The position numbers were made by a program, and so were the translations under genes. 35,085 nucleotides of DNA from a bacterium (GTDB taxonomy: Bacteria > Vulcanimicrobiota > Xenobia > Xenobiales > JADMJV01), in assembly GCA_018266105.1 (NCBI GenBank), contig JAFEBA010000028.1:1-35085 (forward strand), read 5' to 3'. The stretch's first letter is position 1, and each line of letters opens with the position of its first letter. The notes under the pieces are model-generated. The model had not been told where the DNA came from, did not search any database, and was given only the letters and a program-made list of their open reading frames with translations. Of the stretch, positions 7,172 through 15,055 are shown piece after piece.

Positions 7172-7735
7172 CTACTTCTTTGGCTCTTCGGACGGGGTAA
7201 TGAACTTGCGGAAGGGCTCATCCACGGGAGTGTCGGCCATGTGATTCAGGTAGTTGCTCATGATTTTTTGGGTAACGCCCAAAAGAACTTCCATAACCTG
7301 GGCAGAGGTGTAGCCTGCCTCGCGGAAGGCGGCCAATTGATGGTCAGCAACCACCCCGCGTTGGCGCACCGTTTGCAGCGTGAAGTTGCGCAGGGCTTCC
7401 AGTTTGGGAGTTGGCAAGGGCGCCCCTGCGTTCAGGGCTTCGATCACCGATGCACTGACGTTCATCATTCTTGCCACCGCGGTGTGGGCTGGCAGACAGT
7501 AATGACAATTGTGCTCTCGATTTACGGACTGCCAGACTACGGTTTGCTCCTCTGCGGTCAGACTGGTCTTCAGAAACAGGCTGTGGAGTTGCTGATAGGC
7601 CTCCAACAACTGTGGGGACTGCGCCATAACCCCGTGAAGATTCGGAATCATTCCCAAGGCGGCCCGACTCCTCTCCAGCAAGGGCCGGCTCTGAGGTGGC
7701 GCGGAATCGAGGGTGTACACGGGAAAATCGGACAT
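7172..7735 (-). CDS. carboxymuconolactone decarboxylase / AhpD-like protein
   Basis: A 187-residue protein. The central motif NREHNCHYCLPAHTAVARM carries the redox CxxC (C77, C80) and H84, the E..CxxC..H pattern of AhpD-like peroxidase-related CMD proteins. The rest is helical (EEQTVVWQSVN, AGYTSAQVMEVLLGV). AGGAG lies just before the ATG. It is the first gene of a two-gene unit with the tautomerase and is divergent from the TetR gene. The perfect palindrome starts nine bases upstream of its start, so repression by the TetR protein is very likely. A role in detoxifying peroxides or electrophiles is probable. Both redox residues are ordinary cysteines. Confidence 0.85.
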   Translation of the reverse strand: MSDFPVYTLDSAPPQSRPLLERSRAALGMIPNLHGVMAQSPQLLEAYQQLHSLFLKTSLTAEEQTVVWQSVNREHNCHYCLPAHTAVARMMNVSASVIEALNAGAPLPTPKLEALRNFTLQTVRQRGVVADHQLAAFREAGYTSAQVMEVLLGVTQKIMSNYLNHMADTPVDEPFRKFITPSEEPKK

Positions 7736-7743
7736 AGGAACTC

Positions 7744-7781
7744 CTAATAAGTAATTGAGCGAATGCTCAATTACTTATTAG
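7744..7781. promoter_or_regulatory. TetR-type operator palindrome
   Basis: CTAATAAGTAATTGAGC at 7744-7760 and its exact reverse complement at 7765-7781 flank a 4-base spacer GAAT. The 17/17 arms lie between the divergent AhpD-like and TetR genes. This is the expected place for autoregulation and for control of the neighbouring operon. Confidence 0.85.
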
Positions 7782-7804
7782 AGGTTTTTGAGCAAATGGT
7801 CAAG

Positions 7805-7810
7805 TATAAT
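7805..7810 (+). promoter_or_regulatory. -10 box of the TetR gene
   Basis: A perfect TATAAT sits ten bases before the ATG at 7820. Transcription would start almost at the start codon, giving a near-leaderless message. No good -35 is visible at 16-18 bases; the operator arm ends in that space. Confidence 0.45.
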
Positions 7811-7819
7811 TTAGGTAGT

Positions 7820-8410
7820 ATGAGCAGACCACAGAAATGCTCCCGCGCCTGGCTAGTTGAACAGGCAACCCGAGTTTTTTGGAAGAGAGGATTGAAGGGC
7901 ACTTCGATTAGAGATGTCGGCGAGGAACTGGGCCTTCATCCTGGCAGCATCTATGCTGCTTTTGGCAGCAAGGAGCAGCTCTACCTGGAGGCGCTACGCC
8001 ACTATGCTCAGAGCACTGCCCGCCAGTTCCTCGAAGCCGTGGAAGCCGAAGGAGGCTTCCTGGCCGGACTCGCTCGGTTCCTAGGACAGGTTCTCCGCCA
8101 TTCAGAAAATCCGGCCTGCTGCATGATTGGGAAAACCTTGAGCAATCGGGATGAGGAGGAGCTCCAGGCCCGAACAGAAGCACATTCGCTTTTATCACAG
8201 TTCATTCTGCTCATTCAGCAACAGTTGCATCAAGCTCTGGAACGAGGCGAGATTTCGCCAACCTTGGAGCTGGAGCGACTGGCAAGGTTCGTGGTCGTTC
8301 AGATTCTAGGCTTGCGTAACTTTGCAGAGAGTGGGGAACCGACCGAGGACTCATTGGAGTCCTGCCTGCAGTCCATCGCAGCGTTACTAGGTCCAAGCAG
8401 GTTGGACTGA
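7820..8410 (+). CDS. TetR/AcrR family transcriptional repressor
   Basis: A 196-residue protein with the classic N-terminal helix-turn-helix: FWKRGLKGTSIRDVGEELGL then HPGSIYAAFGSKEQLYLEAL, at about residues 20-60. The remainder is the variable ligand-binding domain with two adjacent cysteines (NPACCMIG) that might sense thiol-reactive compounds. ATG at 7820 is preferred over an upstream start at 7763, which would lie inside the operator. It is divergent from the AhpD-like/tautomerase operon. Its target is almost certainly the palindrome at 7744-7781. The inducer is unknown. Confidence 0.88.
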   Translation: MSRPQKCSRAWLVEQATRVFWKRGLKGTSIRDVGEELGLHPGSIYAAFGSKEQLYLEALRHYAQSTARQFLEAVEAEGGFLAGLARFLGQVLRHSENPACCMIGKTLSNRDEEELQARTEAHSLLSQFILLIQQQLHQALERGEISPTLELERLARFVVVQILGLRNFAESGEPTEDSLESCLQSIAALLGPSRLD

Positions 8411-8412
8411 TC

Positions 8413-8976
8413 CTATTCGTCCAGGTCGCTCAGAGTTTCCAGGGCTGCCCAGGTCCAGCCGGCCTGTTCCAGGCGCCGAACGGTTTCGGCGAAAACCTGA
8501 TCGGTGCTCCAGGGCATTCGCCAAAAGAGGCTCGCCAGGGGTTGACGCAGTCCCAACAGGTAATAGCCCCCGTCGTGGCAAGGTCCAAGAACCGCCTGAT
8601 GGTCGAGCAGACAATGCAAAGCCTGGGTGAGATGGCTTTCTTTTAGCTCGGGACAATCGCTGCCGATAACCAGAAGGCGCTGTATACCTTCCGCAAACGC
8701 TTGTAAAACCGCCCGATCCAAGCGAACGCCCAGATCGGGACTGGAAGCTTGCAAAAGTGGTTCAAAACCGTTCCGTTGCCATGCGTCCTCCTCGGGTACG
8801 AAATCGGAGTAAGCCACCCATCGGCGCGCGTGCGGGAGAAGGGCGACTCGCAAGGTATATTCCAGCAATTCCTGATAGATCTCCAGGGCAGGCCGCTGGC
8901 CCACCCGACGCGCCAGCCGGGTTTTGACCTGGCCCAGGATGGGGTTTTTAACAAACACAAGGATTCCATCCGTCAA
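8413..8976 (-). CDS. TIGR04282-like / DUF2064 nucleotidyl-glycosyl transferase
   Basis: A 187-residue protein of the glycosyltransferase A/CofC-like family (DUF2064). It begins TDGILVFVKNPILGQVKTRLA (phosphate-binding loop), then LVIGSDCPELKESHLTQAL (metal-binding GSDCP) and LGPCHDGGYYLLGL (GGY/WLLG motif). The TTG start overlaps the TGA of the preceding gene (TTGA), with GGAGAGGAG a few bases upstream. The family is known as rSAM/selenodomain-associated transferase 1 from its genomic company with selenium/arsenic radical-SAM enzymes. It is the last gene of the minus-strand operon. Its sugar or cofactor substrate is not established. Confidence 0.82.
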   Translation of the reverse strand: MTDGILVFVKNPILGQVKTRLARRVGQRPALEIYQELLEYTLRVALLPHARRWVAYSDFVPEEDAWQRNGFEPLLQASSPDLGVRLDRAVLQAFAEGIQRLLVIGSDCPELKESHLTQALHCLLDHQAVLGPCHDGGYYLLGLRQPLASLFWRMPWSTDQVFAETVRRLEQAGWTWAALETLSDLDE

Positions 8977-9677
8977 TTCAGGCGCTCCTCTCCAGGCATC
9001 AGGCGGCGATACAAGCTCATCAGGCGGCCTTGAGAAAGACCCAGTCGATAGAGCAGATAGAGTCCGAAAAATATCGCTTGCGTTCGATAGATGCCGTGCC
9101 GCAGAAACTTGCGGGCCGAGGTGGTGACCGGTTCGGGAAGGACCCTGAATGACCCGACCGATTTTAGACGGATGACAATCTCCTGGTCCTCCAGAAGAAG
9201 CATTTGCTCGCAATAGCCGCCGCTCCGAGAGAACAGCTCCCTGGTTACGAAGAGAGACTGGTCACCAAATCGGAACCAGTCAATATTCCAACGGGTCCAC
9301 CAGGCGTTGACTCTAAGAAACCAGTGCGGCTGGTCGAAACCCAGGCGAAAGCACCCGCAAGCGAAACCTTCCTCAACAGCTCGAACAATCAGGCCGGAAT
9401 AATCATCGGGTGGTAGCGTGTCGGCGTGCAGAAAATATAGAATTGGCTGACGGGCCAGAGTCGCGCCGTAGTTCAGTTGCACGGCCCGTCCGCGCCCAGG
9501 CGAGAGGTGTCCGGAAGCGCCTTCGGCTAAAACTCGCTGCAGCGTGCCGTCGGGGCTGCCGCCGTCGATGATCAAGATCTCCTTGACCAGTTCCGCTTTG
9601 TCGCGGGCCCGCAATTGCTGGATGAGCGATGCGATGGTGCGCTCCTCCAGATAGGTGGGAATCACCAGGCTGATCAA
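8973..9677 (-). CDS. TIGR04283-like family 2 glycosyltransferase
   Basis: A 234-residue GT-A glycosyltransferase: ISLVIPTYLEERTIASLI at the N terminus, ILIIDGGSPDGT, then RGRAVQLNYGA and LYFLHADTLPP with the DxD-like HADT metal site. FGDQSLFVTRELF and LLEDQEIVIRL follow, as in the rSAM/selenodomain-associated transferase 2 family. TTG at 9677 is chosen because it lies five bases after the stop of the CRP-like gene and just before the first strand. Longer starts would overlap the CRP gene. It overlaps the DUF2064 gene and the two are expected to work together. Acceptor and donor are unknown. Confidence 0.82.
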   Translation of the reverse strand: MISLVIPTYLEERTIASLIQQLRARDKAELVKEILIIDGGSPDGTLQRVLAEGASGHLSPGRGRAVQLNYGATLARQPILYFLHADTLPPDDYSGLIVRAVEEGFACGCFRLGFDQPHWFLRVNAWWTRWNIDWFRFGDQSLFVTRELFSRSGGYCEQMLLLEDQEIVIRLKSVGSFRVLPEPVTTSARKFLRHGIYRTQAIFFGLYLLYRLGLSQGRLMSLYRRLMPGEERLN

Positions 9678-9681
9678 CGGC

Positions 9682-10371
9682 TCAGGCTGGGGCCGCGAAG
9701 CGAGCTCTGAGAAAGCTCGGATTAAAGCTGACGGTGCCATAATTGAAGTTGATCGCGCCCTGGCGGCGTAGCTTGCCCAAAATGCCAGTAACCGTCTCTC
9801 GACTGGCTCCAACCATGCGCGCCAGGCTTTCATGGGTCACGCGGATGGAAACCTCTTGCTCTTCTCCAGAGCAAGATTGGGCCAGGCTGAGGAGCGCTTC
9901 GGCCACACGAGTCTCGGTTGATTGAAAACTGAGTCGCTGGACCTCATCTTGGGACTCGATGACCTTCTCGGCCATTCGTTTCAGCATTTCCACCGCCAGA
10001 GCCGGAAAGCGCATCATCATGGCCACCGCGTCGGTCAGCGTGAGCAGGCAAATCAGGCAATCATCCACCGCTTGAGCCTGACACTTGCGAGTCTGCAGTC
10101 CAGGCGCCAATAACAACTCCCCAAAGAGGTCGCCCGCATAGATGCGCGACACCTCCTTCTCCTTGCCGTCCTGAGAGAGCCGGCTGAGCACCACCACGCC
10201 TTCTTTCAGCACATAGATGTTACGAGCCGGTTCGCCCGTCAGAAAGATAAACTGACCGGCCGGAACAATCAGCTCGGGCGACGTGCCGGCCACTCGGTCG
10301 ATCTCTTCCGGGGGCAAGACTCGCAGGAGCCGATTTTCACGCAAAAGCAAAACTTTCCGGCCTAGATCCAT
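9682..10371 (-). CDS. CRP/FNR family transcriptional regulator
   Basis: A 229-residue regulator with an N-terminal cyclic-nucleotide-binding-type beta roll (IFLTGEPARNIYVLKEGVVVLSR...YAGDLFGELLL), a long dimer helix, and a C-terminal winged helix (VTHESLARMVGASRETVTGILGKLRRQGAI). The N-terminal cysteine set of oxygen-sensing FNR is absent. TTG at 10389 is an alternative start. It lies inside a metabolic operon between two glycosyltransferase genes, which suggests it reports on that pathway or is autoregulated. The effector is unknown. Confidence 0.88.
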   Translation of the reverse strand: MDLGRKVLLLRENRLLRVLPPEEIDRVAGTSPELIVPAGQFIFLTGEPARNIYVLKEGVVVLSRLSQDGKEKEVSRIYAGDLFGELLLAPGLQTRKCQAQAVDDCLICLLTLTDAVAMMMRFPALAVEMLKRMAEKVIESQDEVQRLSFQSTETRVAEALLSLAQSCSGEEQEVSIRVTHESLARMVGASRETVTGILGKLRRQGAINFNYGTVSFNPSFLRARFAAPA

Positions 10372-10413
10372 GTTGTCAGGATGCGACAACGGGCGGGAAA
10401 GTTCCCTTGCATA

Positions 10414-11133
10414 TCAAGTCTGTTGCTTCTCGACGACCGGCCGGTAGAAGGGGAGCCCTGGAGCATAGAAGACGGCGGTGGAGAGGATGGCCAACCCGGC
10501 GAACAGGGAGGCTTTCCAGTTCCCCGAAATTTTCGACTCTCCCAATCTGGGGCGATAGCGCACCGGGACTTCCTGATAGCGTGCTCCCAGGCGCAAAGCT
10601 TTGACCAGCATTTCCGTGGTCCAGCGATAGGCGGCGGGCTGCATGGCCAGTCTCTCCAACAGGCCTCGGCGAATGACTCGAAAAGGCCCGAGATCGGTCA
10701 CCCTGGCTCCATAGAGCTGGCCGATCAGCGCGCAGGCCAGGCGATTTCCCCAATACTGATGAACTTGCAGAGCACCCGGCAAGCTCTCTCCAGAGATGCG
10801 TGAGCCAACCACCAGCTCGGCCTGGCCATTCATTAAAGGCTGGAGCAGCTTGCTCAGCTCCTCGGGAAAGTCCGATCCGTCGGCATCCATAAAAGCCACC
10901 GTGTCAACCTGAGGGGAAAGGTGCCGCAAAGCTTCCAAACAGGCATAACCGTATCCTCGGCGGGGCACCGGGATCACCCTGGCGCCCCCTTCGTGAGCCA
11001 GGTCGGCGGTTCTATCTGTAGATCCGTTATCGGCCACGAGAATCTCGAGCACATCCTCTCGAGGGATTTGCTCGAGCACTCGGGCGATTGAGGCCTCCTC
11101 GTTCAAGGCCGGGATGATCACAGCGACTGTCAA
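10414..11133 (-). CDS. family 2 glycosyltransferase (DPM1/GtrB-like)
   Basis: A 239-residue GT-A enzyme: VAVIIPALNEEASIARVLEQI, ILVADNGSTDRTADLA, VPRRGYGYACLEALRHL, and FMDADGSDFPEEL with the DxD metal site. The region VTDLGPFRVIRRGLLERL and the terminal YRPRLGESKISG are typical of polyprenyl-phosphate sugar synthases and related proteins. There is no large C-terminal membrane domain. TTG at 11133 follows the stop of the fusion gene by eight bases. Such an enzyme could make the lipid-linked sugar used by the two membrane glycosyltransferases in the window; that link is inference. Confidence 0.82.
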   Translation of the reverse strand: MTVAVIIPALNEEASIARVLEQIPREDVLEILVADNGSTDRTADLAHEGGARVIPVPRRGYGYACLEALRHLSPQVDTVAFMDADGSDFPEELSKLLQPLMNGQAELVVGSRISGESLPGALQVHQYWGNRLACALIGQLYGARVTDLGPFRVIRRGLLERLAMQPAAYRWTTEMLVKALRLGARYQEVPVRYRPRLGESKISGNWKASLFAGLAILSTAVFYAPGLPFYRPVVEKQQT

Positions 11134-11140
11134 GGCGGCG

Positions 11141-13288
11141 TTAACCTCGCATCCAGTTATGAAATTTTTCCAGCCAGGCCAGCACCCTCTCCGGCTTATG
11201 GGCCTTCTTCCACTCGCCGGCGACGTATTTGTTGGCCTCGGCCATCGTGGGATAGATATGAATGGTGGATAGAATTTGATTGAGTCCCAGGCCGTGACGC
11301 ATTGCCAGTACGAATTCGGCCAGCAGGTCCCCTGCACGCGGGCCCACGATGGTGACGCCCAGGATCTTATCTCGACCGGGCACGGTCAACACTTTGACCT
11401 CTCCCTGGTTGGTGCCGTCAGCGATGGCTCGATCCAGCCCCTCCAGATCATAACGAGTGACCTCGTAGGCAACTCCCTGTTGGCGGGCCTCTTGTTCGTT
11501 CAGGCCTACCCGGGCTACTTCTGGATCTGTAAACGTGGCCCACGGGATCACCGAATAGTCAGCGCGAAATCTGCGCAGTCCTCCGAACAGGGAGTTGACG
11601 GCCGCGAACCAGGCCTGGTGGGCGGCTACGTGGGTGAACTGATATGGGCCGGCCACGTCCCCGCAGGCAAGAATGTTGGGATAATTGGTTTCCAGGAAAT
11701 CGTTGACGGCCAGAGTCTGGTTGGCCCGGATTTGAACCCCCAGCTCTTCCAAGCCGAAGCCACGGGTATTGGCGGTGCGTCCCACAGCACACAAGACCTC
11801 GTCAAACTCCAGGCGAACCTCTTGTCCCTGATGCTCGCAGCGCAACCATCCAACGCCATCCTGCCGGCCAAACTCTAAGGGACGGTGGCACAGTCGCAAA
11901 TCCAGGCCCTCGGCTCTCAGTTGCTCCGCCAGACGCCAGGAAATCTCCGGGTCCTCTCGGCGCAGCAAACGCTCTCCCTGATCGACCATGACGACCTTGG
12001 AGCCGAGACGAGCAAAACTCTGGGCCAGTTCGCAGCCGATGGGACCGGCTCCCAGAACCAGAAGACGGGCGGGCAGCTGGCGCAGGTTCCAGATTGTATC
12101 CGAGGTCCAGTAATTCAGATCGCTCAAGCCCGGAACAGCCGGTAAGGTGGGCCTGGCTCCGGTGGCGATGACGATGTGACGGGCGCTCAGCCTTTGAGTT
12201 CCCTGCGAACACTCTATTTCCACCTCCCAGGGCGAGATGAAGCGGGCTCGGCCCTGAATGCACTCGACGCCCAGGCCGGTATAGCGCTCCACCGAATCGT
12301 GAGGCTCGACCTGCGCGATGACTTTGTGCACTCGTTCCATCACGGCTCCAAAGTCCACGCCGGGGGCTTGCAAGGTGACGCCGAATTCTTGAGCCTGGGT
12401 GAGCGAATGAGCGAGCTTGGCCGATTGAATCAGGGTCTTGGAGGGAACGCAACCCGTGTTTAAGCAATCGCCCCCCATCTTGTGTTTCTCCACCAGGGTG
12501 ACCTTGGCGCGCACCGCGGCGGCGATGTAGGCGGTCACCAGGCCAGCCGAGCCGGCTCCAATCACCAGGATGTTGCGGTCGAACTTTCTGGGGCGAGAAA
12601 AGCGGCCATAGAGCCTGTGTAACCGCACCTGCTCTTGCAGCCAGCGCCCGGCCCAGGGCAGCAGGCCCAGTAAAGTGAAGGCCAGGATCAGGCGGGATGA
12701 GAGGATACCCGATAGAGACTGAAGACTGGCCAGCTCCATTCCGGCGTTCACGTAAACAAGGGTGCCGGGAATCATGCCTAACTGGCTAACCCAGTAGAAC
12801 GTGGATATCGGCATCGGGGTCAATCCCATCATCAGATTCACCAGAAAAAATGGGAAAGCCGGAACCAGTCGCAGCGTGAACAAGTAGAATGGCCCATCCC
12901 GATCCAGGCCGCGATGAACGGAGCCAAGGCTGCTCCCCCAACGGGACTGCACCCAATCGCGGAGAAAATAGCGTGAGGCGGCAAAAGAACCGGTCGCTCC
13001 CAGGCTGGAGGCGAATGAGACCAGCAAAGTGCCGTAGGCCAGGCCAAAGATAGCCCCGCCAGCCAGCGTGAGCAAGGTCGCGCCGGGCAGCGAGAGCCCG
13101 GCTACGAGCACATAGAGGGTGAAGAAGACCAGGCCTGAGGTCAGGGGATGAGCATCTCGAAGTTGATGAAGCTGACTCAGATGCGCCTGCAACTGTGCCA
13201 GATTGAGCCAGGCCAGCAGGCCGGAACGATGCAGAAGCAGTGCCAGGGCCAGCAGGGCCAGGGCCAGCAAAATTTTAGAACGTGCCAT
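11141..13288 (-). CDS. TVP38/DedA-like membrane domain fused to a mercuric-reductase-like disulfide oxidoreductase
   Basis: A 715-residue two-part protein. Residues 1-220 are membrane, with a TVP38/TMEM64 (SNARE-associated) core (GLSLPGATLLTLAGGAIFG, then LRLVPAFPFFLVN). Residues 238-715 are a flavin disulfide reductase: FAD turn GAGSAG (244-249), redox motif GGDCLNTGCVPSK (C275, C280), a second dinucleotide turn GAGPIGCE, ACGDVAG, and the C-terminal HIYPTMAEA of the dimer interface. It resembles MerA most, but lacks the N-terminal HMA domain and the C-terminal cysteine pair needed for Hg(II). ATG at 13288 is preceded by GGAG. It overlaps DUF547 by 14 bases. It may couple a membrane process to thiol or metal redox chemistry. 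Confidence 0.85.
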   Translation of the reverse strand: MARSKILLALALLALALLLHRSGLLAWLNLAQLQAHLSQLHQLRDAHPLTSGLVFFTLYVLVAGLSLPGATLLTLAGGAIFGLAYGTLLVSFASSLGATGSFAASRYFLRDWVQSRWGSSLGSVHRGLDRDGPFYLFTLRLVPAFPFFLVNLMMGLTPMPISTFYWVSQLGMIPGTLVYVNAGMELASLQSLSGILSSRLILAFTLLGLLPWAGRWLQEQVRLHRLYGRFSRPRKFDRNILVIGAGSAGLVTAYIAAAVRAKVTLVEKHKMGGDCLNTGCVPSKTLIQSAKLAHSLTQAQEFGVTLQAPGVDFGAVMERVHKVIAQVEPHDSVERYTGLGVECIQGRARFISPWEVEIECSQGTQRLSARHIVIATGARPTLPAVPGLSDLNYWTSDTIWNLRQLPARLLVLGAGPIGCELAQSFARLGSKVVMVDQGERLLRREDPEISWRLAEQLRAEGLDLRLCHRPLEFGRQDGVGWLRCEHQGQEVRLEFDEVLCAVGRTANTRGFGLEELGVQIRANQTLAVNDFLETNYPNILACGDVAGPYQFTHVAAHQAWFAAVNSLFGGLRRFRADYSVIPWATFTDPEVARVGLNEQEARQQGVAYEVTRYDLEGLDRAIADGTNQGEVKVLTVPGRDKILGVTIVGPRAGDLLAEFVLAMRHGLGLNQILSTIHIYPTMAEANKYVAGEWKKAHKPERVLAWLEKFHNWMRG

Positions 13289-14069
13289 TGGGACTCCAGT
13301 CATAGGGTATGAAATCGACGGTCAAGTGACCCTCCAGTAGGGGTTGACGGGCCGGGGGCGGCGCATATTGGGCGAGGAAGGCAGAGAGGCTTGAGTTGTT
13401 TTTTTCAAAATCGCTCTTGTACCACTGGAAGATTTGGGAAAGGTGAGCTTTGCCGGACTTGGGTTCAAACTGGTTCTTGAAACCGTCAGCCAGGAACTCC
13501 CGAGCTTGCTCTTCCAACATCTGGTCCAGTTTGTCCTGTGAGCGGCCCTGATAAGATTCGCTGCGTAAGGCCGGACAGGAGAGCGAGGCGCAGTTGATGG
13601 CAAAATGGATCTTGGGCTCCGAAAAATCACGCCGGATCATGGTCTCCAGCTCGGTCAGCGAGAATCTTTGGCCCGCCACATAGAAACGGGTCAGTCCAAA
13701 GAGGCGTGTGCGACCGGGTGCACTTTGCGGAGATTGGCCCGCCAGCACCTCGTGAACAACGCGAGCATTGTAATAGTCCATCCAAAAACCCAGAGAACTC
13801 GGCCCGGAGAGAAGCGGCTTCAAGTCGGCTGATTCCAGGTTTTGCATGTGGGTGGACAGCTCGGCCTGGCCAGAGCGCCATCCGGCGTAGTTGACTCGCC
13901 CGTGGTCGACGTAGCGTCTGAGGGCTGCGTCCCAGTCTCGGGCAAACTTGTCCAGCTCGGCCTGAGGTGAACCTTGTAGGGGGGTCGGCCGGGTAAACCA
14001 GCCCCCCAGGTAGATCAGCCCCAGCCCTGCCAGCAAAGCCAAAATGGCGACCGCGCGCAACCGCTTCAA
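13275..14069 (-). CDS. DUF547 domain protein, membrane-anchored
   Basis: A 264-residue protein with an N-terminal hydrophobic anchor (residues 4-26), then the DUF547 domain: RYVDHGRVNYAGW, LGFWMDYYNARVVHEVL, and IHFAINCASLSCPALRSESY, where the paired cysteines and the conserved NCaSxsCP pattern are diagnostic. It ends with FIPYDWSPNG. It is probably exported with the domain in the periplasm. It is first in the six-gene minus-strand operon, and DUF547 genes are often neighbours of TVP38 and thiol-redox genes. A TGTAAC-N17-CGTC element lies about 40 bases upstream, so the nearby ECF sigma factor may control it. The biochemical function is unknown. Confidence 0.85.
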   Translation of the reverse strand: MKRLRAVAILALLAGLGLIYLGGWFTRPTPLQGSPQAELDKFARDWDAALRRYVDHGRVNYAGWRSGQAELSTHMQNLESADLKPLLSGPSSLGFWMDYYNARVVHEVLAGQSPQSAPGRTRLFGLTRFYVAGQRFSLTELETMIRRDFSEPKIHFAINCASLSCPALRSESYQGRSQDKLDQMLEEQAREFLADGFKNQFEPKSGKAHLSQIFQWYKSDFEKNNSSLSAFLAQYAPPPARQPLLEGHLTVDFIPYDWSPNGTF

Positions 14070-14107
14070 TTCTTCAGGCCCCTTTTCATTCTGAGTTCGA
14101 CAAGTTA

Positions 14108-14134
14108 GACGAACCCACCGGGCCGGGTGTTACA
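14108..14134 (-). promoter_or_regulatory. candidate ECF promoter for the DUF547 operon
   Basis: On the minus strand, TGTAAC (14134-14129) is followed after 17 bases by CGTC (14111-14108). The two plus-strand copies have a 16-base spacer, so this one is a looser match. It points at the DUF547 start at 14069 with a leader of about 30 bases. Confidence 0.5.
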
Positions 14135-14239
14135 GGGCAGCGGCAATTGTTCCAAAGTCAATGCGGACGAACGCGAGGCCGGTCCAGAATGTCGAAACCT
14201 CACAGAGCACGGGCTGAGTCATGAGTTTCAATCGACTCT

Positions 14240-14767
14240 ATGAACCAGGGCTCGACCAACCCGCAGGACCCCGCCGGCTGGGTGCAAGAGCATGGCTCTT
14301 ATCTCTTTGCCCAGGCTCTGAGAGCCCTGGGCGAGCGAAATGAAGCGGAAGATTTCGTTCAGGAAACGCTGTTGCAAGGGCTTCGGCGTCTGGCCACCTA
14401 TCAGGGTCGCGGCAACATTCGGAGCTGGTTAAGCTCCATCCTGAGAAACCAGATCATTGACCACTTTCGACGTAAAGGTAGACGGCCGGTCCAGGTCGAG
14501 TTCGACGGGTTGCCCGAGATCGCGGAGCCGCCTGGCGACGAATCTGAAAGCTCGCAGGAAGCCTTGGAGGCGGTCCGACATAGCCTGGCCAGTCTTCCCG
14601 AGCAAGATCAACGACTCTTCTTGCTATCCGAGGCAAACGGCTACAAGCACCAGGAGCTAGCAGAAGTTTTCAACTTGACTCCGGTCAATGTCCGAGTCAA
14701 GCTTCACCGAATCCGCCATCGCCTGAAAACAGAGCTGATGGCCCAGGGCATCCAGCCGCTCCTGTAA
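14240..14767 (+). CDS. ECF-family RNA polymerase sigma factor
   Basis: A 175-residue protein with sigma region 2 (ALGERNEAEDFVQETLLQGLRRL, then IRSWLSSILRNQIIDHFRR) and region 4 (LPEQDQRLFLLSEANGYKHQELAEVF, then TPVNVRVKLHRIRHRLK). The length is normal for ECF factors. The next gene is a zinc-binding anti-sigma. Downstream genes encode a cysteine-rich secreted peptide, an exported FAD oxidase and membrane proteins, so the signal is probably metal or oxidative stress in the envelope. The sigma gene itself has no clear copy of the TGTAAC/CGTC element upstream on its own strand, so basal expression may come from another promoter. Confidence 0.9.
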   Translation: MNQGSTNPQDPAGWVQEHGSYLFAQALRALGERNEAEDFVQETLLQGLRRLATYQGRGNIRSWLSSILRNQIIDHFRRKGRRPVQVEFDGLPEIAEPPGDESESSQEALEAVRHSLASLPEQDQRLFLLSEANGYKHQELAEVFNLTPVNVRVKLHRIRHRLKTELMAQGIQPLL

Positions 14768-14790
14768 CAAAATCTTCCGACCGACGTCTT
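14763..14790 (+). promoter_or_regulatory. ECF promoter overlapping the sigma gene stop, for the anti-sigma gene
   Basis: TGTAAC (14763-14768), 16-base spacer, CGTCTT (14785-14790). The TAA inside the -35 box is the stop codon of the sigma gene. The start would be within a few bases of the anti-sigma ATG at 14801, so the message may be nearly leaderless. The same architecture recurs 288 bases downstream. Confidence 0.7.
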
Positions 14791-14800
14791 CATTCACGTT

Positions 14801-15055
14801 ATGAGAAAATGGCTACGACAGGTGACTTCGTGCGAGGAGAGCGAGTTGTTGATGGAAGAACAGCTCAATCAACCCCTCTCTAGCAAACAATGGCTTGGGT
14901 TGAGGTTGCATCTGGCGATGTGCTCCGCCTGCCGGAAGAGTCTGCGCTACGCGCGCAGCATCCGCCAATGGTTGCGCTCTGGAGCACGCGATGAGGAGGC
15001 CCTGTCGCCTGAAGCCATGGAGCGAATTCGGCAGGCTTTGGATCGGGAATTGTAA
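14801..15055 (+). CDS. zinc-finger (ZAS) anti-sigma factor
   Basis: An 84-residue soluble protein with an early cysteine (C11) and H37-x3-C41-x2-C44 (HLAMCSACRKSL), the zinc-binding anti-sigma (zf-HC2) motif. No membrane segment is present, so this is a cytoplasmic ZAS protein like RsrA/ChrR N-terminal domains rather than a membrane-bound type. Zinc loss by thiol oxidation or displacement by other metals would release the sigma factor. It sits 33 bases after the sigma gene. The presence of a further ECF promoter just behind it fits a feedback circuit. Confidence 0.82.
   Translation: MRKWLRQVTSCEESELLMEEQLNQPLSSKQWLGLRLHLAMCSACRKSLRYARSIRQWLRSGARDEEALSPEAMERIRQALDREL

Noticed and set aside
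7172..7735. AhpD-like protein considered as a selenoprotein
   Set aside because: The CxxC is encoded by two TGC/TGT codons; both are plain cysteines.
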